DNA from: Patescibacteria group bacterium
Lineage (GTDB): Bacteria > Patescibacteriota > Microgenomatia > UBA1400 > PJMF01
NCBI GenBank assembly: GCA_018816385.1
Contig: JAHIVK010000028.1
Location: forward strand, 1-36,555
Direction of reading: 5' to 3'
DNA length: 36,555 bases
The first letter of the stretch is position 1. Each line of letters begins with the position of its first letter. A program made the position numbers and the translations under genes. This document shows, one piece after another, positions 18,191 to 25,776 of the stretch. The notes beneath the pieces are model-generated. The model had not been told where the DNA came from. It saw only the letters and a program-made list of their open reading frames with translations, and searched no databases.

Positions 18191-18289
18191 TCATTTCAAC
18201 GCGTGTATGAACGCAAACTTCATCCATGGCTTGGATATAGCCACGCCACAGACATAATTTTTTACGAGTGGTTCATAGTTTTCTGACAT
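18191..18289 (-). CDS. Possible 32-aa small ORF
   Basis: MSENYEPLVKNYVCGVAISKPWMKFAFIHALK between DUF5676 gene and gpmA; no clear RBS. Confidence 0.25.
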   Translation of the reverse strand: MSENYEPLVKNYVCGVAISKPWMKFAFIHALK

Positions 18290-18298
18290 AAACAATTA

Positions 18299-18583
18299 TC
18301 ACTCTCTGTTTTTTTCTCCAACCACCTGCCAAGACCATCCGAGAACCCAACCGGTTACCCAAGCAGACACAACCGCAACAATTCCTCCTAGAAGGAAGTT
18401 ACCAAGGGTTAAATGCCGACCACCCATGGCGGATAAATTCATGCCGTGCATCCACCAGCTTGTCAATTGTAAGGAAAAATCTGGAAATAACCAAACGATG
18501 GCGCTACACAATACCCATAAAATAGCCATAGTCAGACCAAAGGTGTTTGCCAATTTTGTTGTGTTTGATTTCATATCACTCAC
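18299..18583 (-). CDS. DUF5676-like small membrane protein
   Basis: ANTFGLTMAILWVLCSAIVWLFPDFSLQLTSWWMHGMNLSAM...GGIVAVVSAWVTGWVLGWSW. Confidence 0.75.
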   Translation of the reverse strand: MSDMKSNTTKLANTFGLTMAILWVLCSAIVWLFPDFSLQLTSWWMHGMNLSAMGGRHLTLGNFLLGGIVAVVSAWVTGWVLGWSWQVVGEKNRE

Positions 18584-18596
18584 CTCCCTTTTGTAC

Positions 18597-19049
18597 TTAT
18601 AATTGCCAAATAAAAATCTCTGATTTATTATCTACCCCATCAAATGTTACTGTCAACTCCTTAGGCTGTTTGGAAAAGGGTGGAAAGATCAACTCTCCTT
18701 TAATGTGGTGGCCGCCGGTGGCTCTTTTCCACTCAGACGGTTTGTAAGTATTTCCCTGATCGTCGGTTAAAGTAGCAATTCTGATATAGTCATAACCCAA
18801 ATCAACTGAATGATTATTCATGACTACATCAAAAACAATATCCTTACCTAAAGTCACTGAAGCGGGTGTAACCTCAACTTCAACCAGACCCATTGTTTTG
18901 GTTTGTGGGGATAATCCAGAGAGTTGAGTGCCGGTCTGGGTATTTGGCGAAGCTGTTGTCGAAAGCCCTTGTTTTGGCTTTGCTGTTAACCCAAAGACAA
19001 CCGCACCAGCAAAAACAAGTAGAATGACGAAAAATAGTTTTGAGTTCAT
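18597..19049 (-). CDS. Secreted/anchored protein of unknown function
   Basis: Signal anchor KLFFVILLVFAGAVVFGL; beta-rich VEVEVTPASVTLGKDIVFDVVMNNHSVDLGYDYIRIATLTDDQGNTYKPSEWKRATGGHHIKG. Confidence 0.7.
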   Translation of the reverse strand: MNSKLFFVILLVFAGAVVFGLTAKPKQGLSTTASPNTQTGTQLSGLSPQTKTMGLVEVEVTPASVTLGKDIVFDVVMNNHSVDLGYDYIRIATLTDDQGNTYKPSEWKRATGGHHIKGELIFPPFSKQPKELTVTFDGVDNKSEIFIWQL

Positions 19050-19564
19050 AGAGCCCTCCTGACTTTAGTAGAAAAAAAGCTAAATAGAACTTTTGGCGTG
19101 GCTTTTCCAGTCATGAACCAAAGCATCATGGTGATGCCAATTGCATTTGCGACGACTCCAAAGATGAGCAATTGTTTCTGGTATTCAGAAAGAAAAAGAG
19201 CTGTCGCCGATAAGCCCAGAATGGGGAGAAGCTCAACTAGATGATGAGCACAACAAGCCACCATCGCCATGCCAGAAACGGCCGTACTTGTCTCAGTTGC
19301 CAGTTGAACATCGTGTCTTTCGTGAATGGAGAAGTGATAGCCTTTCCTAAGTAACCAAAATAACCCAAATTGGATGCCAAAACCAATGATCAGTAAACTC
19401 ATCCAGGGCTGAAGAAGGGTAAACTGACTAAAAGGATGGTTTGGATCGCCAGTAATTGCAAAAAGGAGAATGTAGTAAAAAAGACTGAGACCCAAAATGC
19501 CTACTATAAAGCCTTGGAGAAAAATAAAAAATGTAGGCTTTTTGTCTGTACACTTATGCTTCAT
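19046..19564 (-). CDS. Multi-TM membrane protein with ACCAHH motif
   Basis: VSGMAMVACCAHHLVELLPILGLSATALFLSEYQKQLL; 4-nt overlap with downstream CDS. Confidence 0.75.
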   Translation of the reverse strand: MKHKCTDKKPTFFIFLQGFIVGILGLSLFYYILLFAITGDPNHPFSQFTLLQPWMSLLIIGFGIQFGLFWLLRKGYHFSIHERHDVQLATETSTAVSGMAMVACCAHHLVELLPILGLSATALFLSEYQKQLLIFGVVANAIGITMMLWFMTGKATPKVLFSFFSTKVRRAL

Positions 19565-19571
19565 GATGTTT

Positions 19572-20231
19572 TTAGGATTCAGTTAATTGTTGCTTAATGT
19601 CATTGAGAAAAAGTTGTGGTGAAGGAAAAAAGCCAGGGGTTTTACTTCTATATTCCCTGTAAGTCTGACCAAACTTGTCTATCATTTGTTTTTCTTCACT
19701 CCTTGCTAATGTGATATATCGGACGATCAAAATTGGAGCCATAATTAAGGTGATAAGTGTGGGCCATTGCAGAAGAAAACCAAAAATAACTAAGATAAAA
19801 GCAAAATATTGTGGATGGCGCATGTATTTATAGGCACCAGTTGTAGCCAAAACGCCTTTTCTAGATGCTTGATAGAGAACATTCCAAGCTCTACTTAGAA
19901 AAATCAGACCTCCAATGATAAATACAGTGCTAACAATATGAATAGGGCTAAGATGAGGATCACCCTTCAAGCCAAGAAAATCGTTTAACAAATGTCCACT
20001 GTTATGGGTAAAATCTAAACCCAAGAAGTTACTACCAAAATACGAAGTCAAAAGGTAGATAGTCAGGGGAAAGCCATACATTTCGGCAAACAAGGCAGTG
20101 ATAAAAGCTCCAAATGAACGATAGGTTGTCCAGTCCGTCTTATTTCTTGGTCTAAATGCGGCTTTAATAAAATATAGGAATAAAATAATATTAAAGAGAA
20201 CCAATAGCCAATTGCCATAGTCATAGCTCAT
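19572..20231 (-). CDS. Isoprenylcysteine carboxylmethyltransferase-like (ICMT/PEMT) membrane methyltransferase
   Basis: VLATTGAYKYMRHPQYFAFILVIFGFLLQWPTLITLIMAPILIVRYITLARSEEKQMIDKFGQTYREYRSKTPGFFP. Start trimmed to ATG 20231. Confidence 0.87.
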   Translation of the reverse strand: MSYDYGNWLLVLFNIILFLYFIKAAFRPRNKTDWTTYRSFGAFITALFAEMYGFPLTIYLLTSYFGSNFLGLDFTHNSGHLLNDFLGLKGDPHLSPIHIVSTVFIIGGLIFLSRAWNVLYQASRKGVLATTGAYKYMRHPQYFAFILVIFGFLLQWPTLITLIMAPILIVRYITLARSEEKQMIDKFGQTYREYRSKTPGFFPSPQLFLNDIKQQLTES

Positions 20232-20242
20232 AAAGTATTTCC

Positions 20243-20410
20243 TTAATGTTTGTGATGACCATCTTTCATCATCCATAAATGCATTAAAGGACAGGCCAAG
20301 ATGATGAGCCCAAACCACCCTAAGTTTTGTACCTGAGGAATAAAAAGATAAGCAAGTCCAACTACGCCGACCAAACCCAAACACATAACCAAGTGATTAG
20401 TATGCCTCAT
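20243..20410 (-). CDS. DUF2933-like 55-aa membrane protein, absent from ORF track
   Basis: Own translation: MRHTNHLVMCLGLVGVVGLAYLFIPQVQNLGWFGLIILACPLMHLWMMKDGHHKH; CPLMHLWMM..GHHKH pattern; 11 nt upstream of ICMT gene. Confidence 0.78.
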   Translation of the reverse strand: MRHTNHLVMCLGLVGVVGLAYLFIPQVQNLGWFGLIILACPLMHLWMMKDGHHKH

Positions 20411-20429
20411 AATTAAACTCGCCTATTTT

Positions 20430-20463
20430 ACTTTACAAAGATCTACATGAAGCCAGGATGAAA
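20430..20463 (-). promoter_or_regulatory. Direct-repeat regulatory site 3 plus -10-like TAAAGT
   Basis: Minus strand TTTCATCCTGGCTTCATGTA, 8 nt (GATCTTTG), TAAAGT, about 20 nt before ATG 20410. Confidence 0.6.
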
Positions 20464-20464
20464 T

Positions 20465-20713
20465 CTATATTTGTAGCATTCTAATAAAAAACAATAAGGA
20501 AATAATCTGCTTTAGACGAGAGCGCTTGAAAATATGTCTGGCATCATCTGTGTCAAATGCTTGACGGGGTAATGATAAAATTGTGTTTTCAGTTTCTTCT
20601 CGAGTCCAGTCATCCACCTTTACTCGCCGAATTAATCGGAGTTTGGTCACTAGTTCATCTTCTCGTTTACAGTCTTTGTAACTCATAGGTTCTTTTGATA
20701 CACTGGGGAACAT
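20465..20713 (-). CDS. Hypothetical 82-aa protein
   Basis: Good RBS AAAGGAG before ATG 20713; polar body and hydrophobic C-terminus LKQIISLLFFIRMLQI. Confidence 0.5.
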   Translation of the reverse strand: MFPSVSKEPMSYKDCKREDELVTKLRLIRRVKVDDWTREETENTILSLPRQAFDTDDARHIFKRSRLKQIISLLFFIRMLQI

Positions 20714-20866
20714 AATGGTACTCCTTTGATTTCTAATACAAAATCTAGAGTACCGTTTTTGTTTGCCTCCAATCTACTCCCAAACTACTTAGTAAATGCA
20801 GGACTGGTATTTTGACTGAATGCACAAAATGTATTATGCGTTCTACGGAAATAAATGATTTCTTTG

Positions 20867-20913
20867 TTTACTAAGAGAGCGATTTGTTATATGATATTTA
20901 CATATATGTGTAA
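20867..20913 (+). promoter_or_regulatory. Promoter and palindromic operator of PadR operon
   Basis: TTTACT (20867-20872) 17 nt TATGAT (20890-20895); perfect palindrome ACATATATGT (20900-20909) in TTACATATATGTGTAA, overlapping ATG 20906. Confidence 0.55.
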
Positions 20914-21286
20914 GACTTGCGGGTGTTCATTTCGGTCAAGGGAGTTTGGAAAAATTGAGCGGTTTATGGAACCCTGCATACTGCTTCTCCTAACTAAGAA
21001 TTCATCTCATGGATATGGACTAATGGAAGGGTTAGAAAAACATTGTGGTGAAAAAATGGATGCGGGTGATTTATACCGCACCCTAAGGAGGATGGAACGT
21101 GACAGCTGGGTAACTTCAGAATGGGATAAAAAAGAAAAAGAAAGGGATAAAAGAGTGTATTCAATTACTAAAACAGGTCGAGTTTTTCTTAATGATGCGA
21201 TTACTTCCTTAAGACGAACAGATGAACTAATTCATCATTTATTTAGTGGTTATAAAAAATTGTATCCAAAGGAGGCAGTATTATGA
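20906..21286 (+). CDS. PadR-family regulator with N-terminal CxxCGC motif
   Basis: MCKTCGCSFRSREFGKIERFMEPCILLLLTKNSSHGYGLMEGLEKHCGEKMDAGDLYRTLRRMERDSWVTSEWD. Confidence 0.87.
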   Translation: MCKTCGCSFRSREFGKIERFMEPCILLLLTKNSSHGYGLMEGLEKHCGEKMDAGDLYRTLRRMERDSWVTSEWDKKEKERDKRVYSITKTGRVFLNDAITSLRRTDELIHHLFSGYKKLYPKEAVL

Positions 21287-21606
21287 AATTAGGTGTCATT
21301 CTTTCAAGTATAAATGCGGAGACAAATTGGAATGCTTTCAGACTTACGAATCTAGCAGTCCGCAAAGGTGATGATGTATCGGTATTTCTGATAGGTGAAG
21401 GAGTGGGAGACGGCAAAAACAGTAGTGAGCGTTTTAATATAAAAAAACAGGTTGATAAATTATTGCAGTCAGAGAAAGCTAAGCTGTTGGCTTGTGGCAC
21501 TTGTCTGGATATTCGACATAAAAAAAGCACTAAGGCGTGTCAGATAGGTGGTATAGAAGATCTATATGCCTTAGTTAGTGATAGTGATAAAGTATTAACT
21601 TTTTAG
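21283..21606 (+). CDS. DsrE-family protein
   Basis: KLGVILSSINAETNWNAFRLTNLAVRKGDDVSVFLIGEGV...LLACGTCLDIRHKKSTKACQIGGIEDLYALV. Confidence 0.85.
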   Translation: MKLGVILSSINAETNWNAFRLTNLAVRKGDDVSVFLIGEGVGDGKNSSERFNIKKQVDKLLQSEKAKLLACGTCLDIRHKKSTKACQIGGIEDLYALVSDSDKVLTF

Positions 21607-21618
21607 ATTGGAGAAAAT

Positions 21619-22005
21619 ATGGATTTTGACTATACCGTAGAAACAAATAAAACTTTTAATGAAGCAGTGACAGCAGTTGAACTCGAGACTGCCAAGGTAG
21701 GGTTTAAGGTGTTGCACATTCATGATGTACAAGCAACAGTTGGAGCAAAGGATTTTAAAATTGAGCCGTTTAAAATCATTGAAATCTGCAATGCCAAGTC
21801 AGCTTACACGGTGTTGCAAGCAGATATTAAGATTGGTCTTTGTTTGCCATGTAAGATAAATGTTTATCAAAAAAACGAAAAGACTTATATCTCAGGCATG
21901 AGACCAATAGTCTTATCTCAATTTTTCCCCAACGCAAATCTTGGAGATTTACCAGCAGAAGTCGATAAAATTATCAGAGGGATTATTGATAAAAGTAAAG
22001 TATGA
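21619..22005 (+). CDS. DUF302 domain protein
   Basis: FDYTVETNKTFNEAVTAVELETAKVGFKVLHIHDVQATV...FKIIEICNAKSAYTVLQADIKIGLCLPCKINVYQ. Confidence 0.88.
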   Translation: MDFDYTVETNKTFNEAVTAVELETAKVGFKVLHIHDVQATVGAKDFKIEPFKIIEICNAKSAYTVLQADIKIGLCLPCKINVYQKNEKTYISGMRPIVLSQFFPNANLGDLPAEVDKIIRGIIDKSKV

Positions 22006-22394
22006 AATTATTAATGTTTCACACAAAAAGTTTTTGGTATAAGCCATATAGTCCAAACTCTTCTGAAACAGAAAAGACAAGTTTTGAAAATTGTCTCGTC
22101 ATATTTATTCACGCAGAAGAGACTAATAAAGATAATAGTGATGTCGTTGACAAAGCTGTCGGAAACATTAAATGGCTGGCAAACAAAAATAAAACAAACA
22201 CAGTAATTCTTCATTCATTTGCTCATCTTTCAAATAGTAAATCCGACCCTGAAACTGCAAATAATATAATTCAGAAGATAGGAGAAGAACTAGATAAGAA
22301 TTTATCCACTCATTTAGTGCCTTTTGGTCAGTTTTACGAGTTTTCTGCTCATGTGTTTGGTCCATCATTAGCAAAAGTGTTCAAAGATTTATAA
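22002..22394 (+). CDS. Stand-alone archaeal-type threonyl-tRNA synthetase editing domain
   Basis: MKLLMFHTKSFWYKPYSP...LVIFIHAEETNKDNSDVVDKAVGNIKWLANKNKTNTVILHSFAHLSNSKSDPETANNIIQKIGEEL...HLVPFGQFYEFSAHVFGPSLAKVFKDL matches the archaeal ThrRS N-terminal editing fold pattern. Confidence 0.82.
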   Translation: MKLLMFHTKSFWYKPYSPNSSETEKTSFENCLVIFIHAEETNKDNSDVVDKAVGNIKWLANKNKTNTVILHSFAHLSNSKSDPETANNIIQKIGEELDKNLSTHLVPFGQFYEFSAHVFGPSLAKVFKDL

Positions 22395-22398
22395 ATAT

Positions 22399-22725
22399 AT
22401 GAACAAATTACTATTTATCACTACTCTGTCTCTCGTCTTTTTACTAATGCCATCTGCATCTTTTGCTCAAGGCATGATGGGAGGAGGTGGAAATTCTATG
22501 ATGGGAAATTTTGGTACCAATTCAATGGGTACATTTGGCTGGGTATTTATGATTCTATTCTGGGGTTTAGTTATTCTTGGCATTGTCGCTTTGTTTAAGT
22601 GGATAGCTAATCAAGGCAAGGGAGAAACCAATGATAAGTCAGCTTTAGATATCCTCAAGGAACGTTACGCCAAGGGAGAAATTGACAAAAAGGAATTTGA
22701 AGAAAAAAAGAAAGTTGTAAGCTAA
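22399..22725 (+). CDS. SHOCT-domain membrane protein, Met/Gly-rich exported segment
   Basis: Signal peptide, AQGMMGGGGNSMMGNF, TM, ALDILKERYAKGEIDKKEFEEKKKVV. Confidence 0.9.
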   Translation: MNKLLFITTLSLVFLLMPSASFAQGMMGGGGNSMMGNFGTNSMGTFGWVFMILFWGLVILGIVALFKWIANQGKGETNDKSALDILKERYAKGEIDKKEFEEKKKVVS

Positions 22726-22729
22726 AGCA

Positions 22730-22951
22730 ATGTTTTGCATGAACAATATCAAAACTGCTGCTAATTTAACTTGCCCCAAATGTGGCTTCAAAAAGGTAGA
22801 ACAAATGCCGACAAACACTTGCCAACATTTTTACAAATGCGAGAGTTGTGAAGAGATATTGAAACCAAAAGAGGGTGATTGTTGTGTCTTCTGTTCCTAT
22901 GCGGATAGTAAATGTCCACCTAAACAAGAAGAGGTATCAGTAACAAAATAG
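22730..22951 (+). CDS. GDCCVxC-type small zinc-ribbon-like protein (Cys form)
   Basis: LTCPKCGFKKVEQMPTNTCQHFYKCESCEEILKPKEGDCCVFCSYADSKCPP. Confidence 0.88.
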   Translation: MFCMNNIKTAANLTCPKCGFKKVEQMPTNTCQHFYKCESCEEILKPKEGDCCVFCSYADSKCPPKQEEVSVTK

Positions 22952-23078
22952 GTTCTCGCCCGATCCATTACTCGGAGCAAACGTTCCAGGTGATAACGAA
23001 ATCCAAGACTACGTTGATCAATATCGCTTATGCACACCATCTAAAATATCATTCACACAATTTGTTGAACTTAATTAA
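22944..23078 (+). pseudogene. Possible gene remnant (C-terminal fragment)
   Basis: Open frame QNRFSPDPLLGANVPGDNEIQDYVDQYRLCTPSKISFTQFVELN* with protein-like composition and no plausible start. Confidence 0.3.
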
Positions 23079-23101
23079 ATGGATTTTTGGTTTTTAATTT
23101 T

Positions 23102-25120
23102 TTATACTTCTAACTTTGCCTTACGCAGTGACATGGCATTAATCACCACAATCACGGAAGACATACTCATTAGAAGTGCTCCAACAGCGGGAGTGAGCCT
23201 AAAACCAAACGGAATAAATAGTCCGGCAGCCGCTGGAATAGCCAAGACGTTGTACCCAACAGCCCAAAACAAGTTTTCCACCATTTTGCGATAGACTTTT
23301 CGGGAAAGGATAATCAATCTCACAATGTGCTGAGGATTGCTTTGCGTCAGGACAATGTCTCCAGCCTCTACAGCCACATCTGTGCCTGTGCCTATGGCCA
23401 CCCCCGCATTAGCTTGGGTCAGCGCGGGCGCATCGTTAACTCCATCACCAGCCATTAAGACAATATTACCTTGATTTTGTAATTCTTTGATGTGCTTATA
23501 TTTATCTTCCGGTAATACTTCTGCAAAAATCATATCGATACCAAGTTGTTTGGCGATCGTGGCGGCGGCCGCTTTGGTATCGCCGGTGAGCATTGCCACT
23601 TTAACACCAAGTTTATGCAACTCATCTACAGCCTGTTTTGATTCTGCCTTAACTTGGTCACTTAAAGAAATAACCCCTAGTAAACTATCTTTACTCGCTA
23701 CAAACACTGGCGTTTTACCTTCGGTTGATAATTCTTTAAGAACCTTTTCTGTTGCCGAATTCCAAACCTTGAGTTCCTCCATCAGTCGTTTGTTACCAAT
23801 AAAATACCTTTTTCCAGCAATCATGCCTTCCATACCCCGACCGGCTAAATTTTTAATGTTAGTCGCCTCCTTGAATTTAATACCCATTTTTGCGATATGG
23901 TCTGTTATTGACATACCAATCACATGAGAGGAGTGGGTTTCAATTGCGTGAGCTATTTCCAAGAGGTGAGTTTGCGAGCCATCAAACAACTTTATATCTG
24001 TGACACCAAAGTCTCCTCGTGTAAGTGTGCCTGTTTTATCAAATACCACATAGTCAGCACTTTTAACAATTTCAATCTTTGCCATGTCTTTGATGAACAC
24101 ACCATTTTTGACGGCTAAACGAGTAGCAATAGTTGAAACGGTGGGAATGGCCAAACCCAATGCGTGAGGACAAGCAATCACCAACACAGTAATGGCCAGA
24201 GTGGTGGCAAAAACCAAAGGTTGCCCAATCACAACTGACCAAATAACCAAAGTTAAGACAGAAACACCCAGAGCCAAGAAAGTGAGCCATCTGGAAGCCC
24301 GGTCTGCCAGTTTTTGAACTGATGGTTTCGTTTGCTTGGCAGAAGCAATCAGGCTTTGAATCTGGCCAATAGTTGAGGATTCACCGACGCGCATCAATCT
24401 AACTTCAACTGAGCCATCGATATTAATTGCTCCAGCAACTACAGAAGACCCAACTATTTTTTCAACTGGTTTAGACTCTCCAGTGATGTGGGCTTCGTTG
24501 AAGTTGCCACTCCCTTTGAGTATTTCTCCATCAGCCGGCACTTTTTCACCGGCTTTAACTACCACAATATCTCCTTCTTTGAGAGAGGTTAATGCTACTT
24601 CCTTGATTCCGTGATCTGTTTTAAGATGAGCTTCCTTGGGCAAAAGCTTGGCCACTTCTTGTAAAGCGTCCCCAGCGGCAGTTGAAGATTTAGCTTCCAA
24701 AAAGTGACCAAATAATAAAACCCAGATTAGAGTGGAGATTTCAAGATAAAACTCAGTACTGATAGCAGGAATAAAAGTTGACATGGCCGAAAAAAGATAA
24801 CCGGCTCCAACTCCTAACGAAACGAGAGTCATCATGCCATACTGCTTCATGGCAATTTCCATTTTTGCGTGCTTAAAAAAAATCAAGCCAAAATAAAAAA
24901 TAATGGAAGCGATGCCAAACTCCAAAAAAGGTCGTAAAACAAAATCAGGAGTACCCAAAAACTTGACTGCTGGCTCAGAAAAAAATGCTAAGGGAACAAG
25001 CAAGATGGAAACAATTAAGAATCGACGCAAAAAATCACCCGAAGTCTCTGGGTTGGCCATCAGATCGTGGTGATCATGACCAGCATGATCAACAGTCTGG
25101 TGGTTGTGATTCTGATTCAT
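23102..25120 (-). CDS. copB: P1B-type ATPase, CopB-like (CPH motif)
   Basis: His-rich N-terminus [83 protein letters not shown]. Confidence 0.95.
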   Translation of the reverse strand: MNQNHNHQTVDHAGHDHHDLMANPETSGDFLRRFLIVSILLVPLAFFSEPAVKFLGTPDFVLRPFLEFGIASIIFYFGLIFFKHAKMEIAMKQYGMMTLVSLGVGAGYLFSAMSTFIPAISTEFYLEISTLIWVLLFGHFLEAKSSTAAGDALQEVAKLLPKEAHLKTDHGIKEVALTSLKEGDIVVVKAGEKVPADGEILKGSGNFNEAHITGESKPVEKIVGSSVVAGAINIDGSVEVRLMRVGESSTIGQIQSLIASAKQTKPSVQKLADRASRWLTFLALGVSVLTLVIWSVVIGQPLVFATTLAITVLVIACPHALGLAIPTVSTIATRLAVKNGVFIKDMAKIEIVKSADYVVFDKTGTLTRGDFGVTDIKLFDGSQTHLLEIAHAIETHSSHVIGMSITDHIAKMGIKFKEATNIKNLAGRGMEGMIAGKRYFIGNKRLMEELKVWNSATEKVLKELSTEGKTPVFVASKDSLLGVISLSDQVKAESKQAVDELHKLGVKVAMLTGDTKAAAATIAKQLGIDMIFAEVLPEDKYKHIKELQNQGNIVLMAGDGVNDAPALTQANAGVAIGTGTDVAVEAGDIVLTQSNPQHIVRLIILSRKVYRKMVENLFWAVGYNVLAIPAAAGLFIPFGFRLTPAVGALLMSMSSVIVVINAMSLRKAKLEV

Positions 25121-25182
25121 ATTTCATTATGACATAGTTCTGTCCATCACCAAAGCTTTTGTCACAACTCATGTTAAACCAA

Positions 25183-25398
25183 TTACTTGCCAGCTTTCTT
25201 AATAAAAAAGTAAGCTCCTGCCAAGAGAAAAATAATCATGGCTATCCAAGTCAAGCCACCTAAACCCAACAAACCGTTGTTATTTCCCATCATCGATCCA
25301 AAACCCATCATGGATCCTTCATGAGCCTGTACTTGGGGAATCGTTAGACTCATAGCCAAAGCGTTCGTAATTGTCAAAATAATCAATATTTTTTTCAT
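25183..25398 (-). CDS. Small exported Met/Gly-rich membrane protein
   Basis: Signal peptide MKKILIILTITNALAMSLTIPQVQAHEGSMMGFGSMMGNNNGLL, TM; RBS GAAGGAAAGGA. Confidence 0.78.
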   Translation of the reverse strand: MKKILIILTITNALAMSLTIPQVQAHEGSMMGFGSMMGNNNGLLGLGGLTWIAMIIFLLAGAYFFIKKAGK

Positions 25399-25430
25399 AA
25401 ATATTTTTCCTTTCCTTCAATTGTTTACCA

Positions 25431-25455
25431 TAAACAACATGAAGTCTAAATGAAA
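25431..25455 (-). promoter_or_regulatory. Direct-repeat regulatory site 4
   Basis: Minus strand TTTCATTTAGACTTCATGTT, followed after 8 nt (GTTTATGG) by TAAACA, upstream of the 71-aa/CopB genes. Confidence 0.5.
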
Positions 25456-25550
25456 TGCCTAACAATTTAACTGTGGTGTAAGCGAACTTATTTTTAGCAT
25501 CAATTCTATCTTCGTTCAGTAAGTATGACCACTCCAAAGTATCTATAACC

Positions 25551-25776
25551 TTTACTTATTGTGATACTATGCTATACTGATGACTGTTAATTAAAATTGC
25601 CAATGGGTTTAAGCTAGCGCTTTTGTTTTTTTACTCAAAATTTTCAAACTTTTCGCTTCTTGTCTTTCACCTTTTGCATTTATTGACTTGTCACCAACAA
25701 GTCAGATGTCTTTAAGGTAAAGACATATCTGTGTAGTTGATTAAGATGATTAGTCCTACGCAGAGAAAGAAGTATT
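25551..25776 (+). promoter_or_regulatory. Promoter and structured 5' leader of DEAD-box helicase
   Basis: TTTACT-16-TATACT (25551-25578), then three hairpins: GACTTG/CAAGTC 25685-25703, ATGTCTTTA/TAAAGACAT 25706-25726, CTGTGTAG/CTACGCAG 25729-25763; RBS AGAAAGAAG. Confidence 0.6.

Noticed and set aside
22850-22915. Selenocysteine in the GDCCVxC protein
   Set aside because: Family can carry Sec, but here all positions read as Cys codons with no in-frame TGA.
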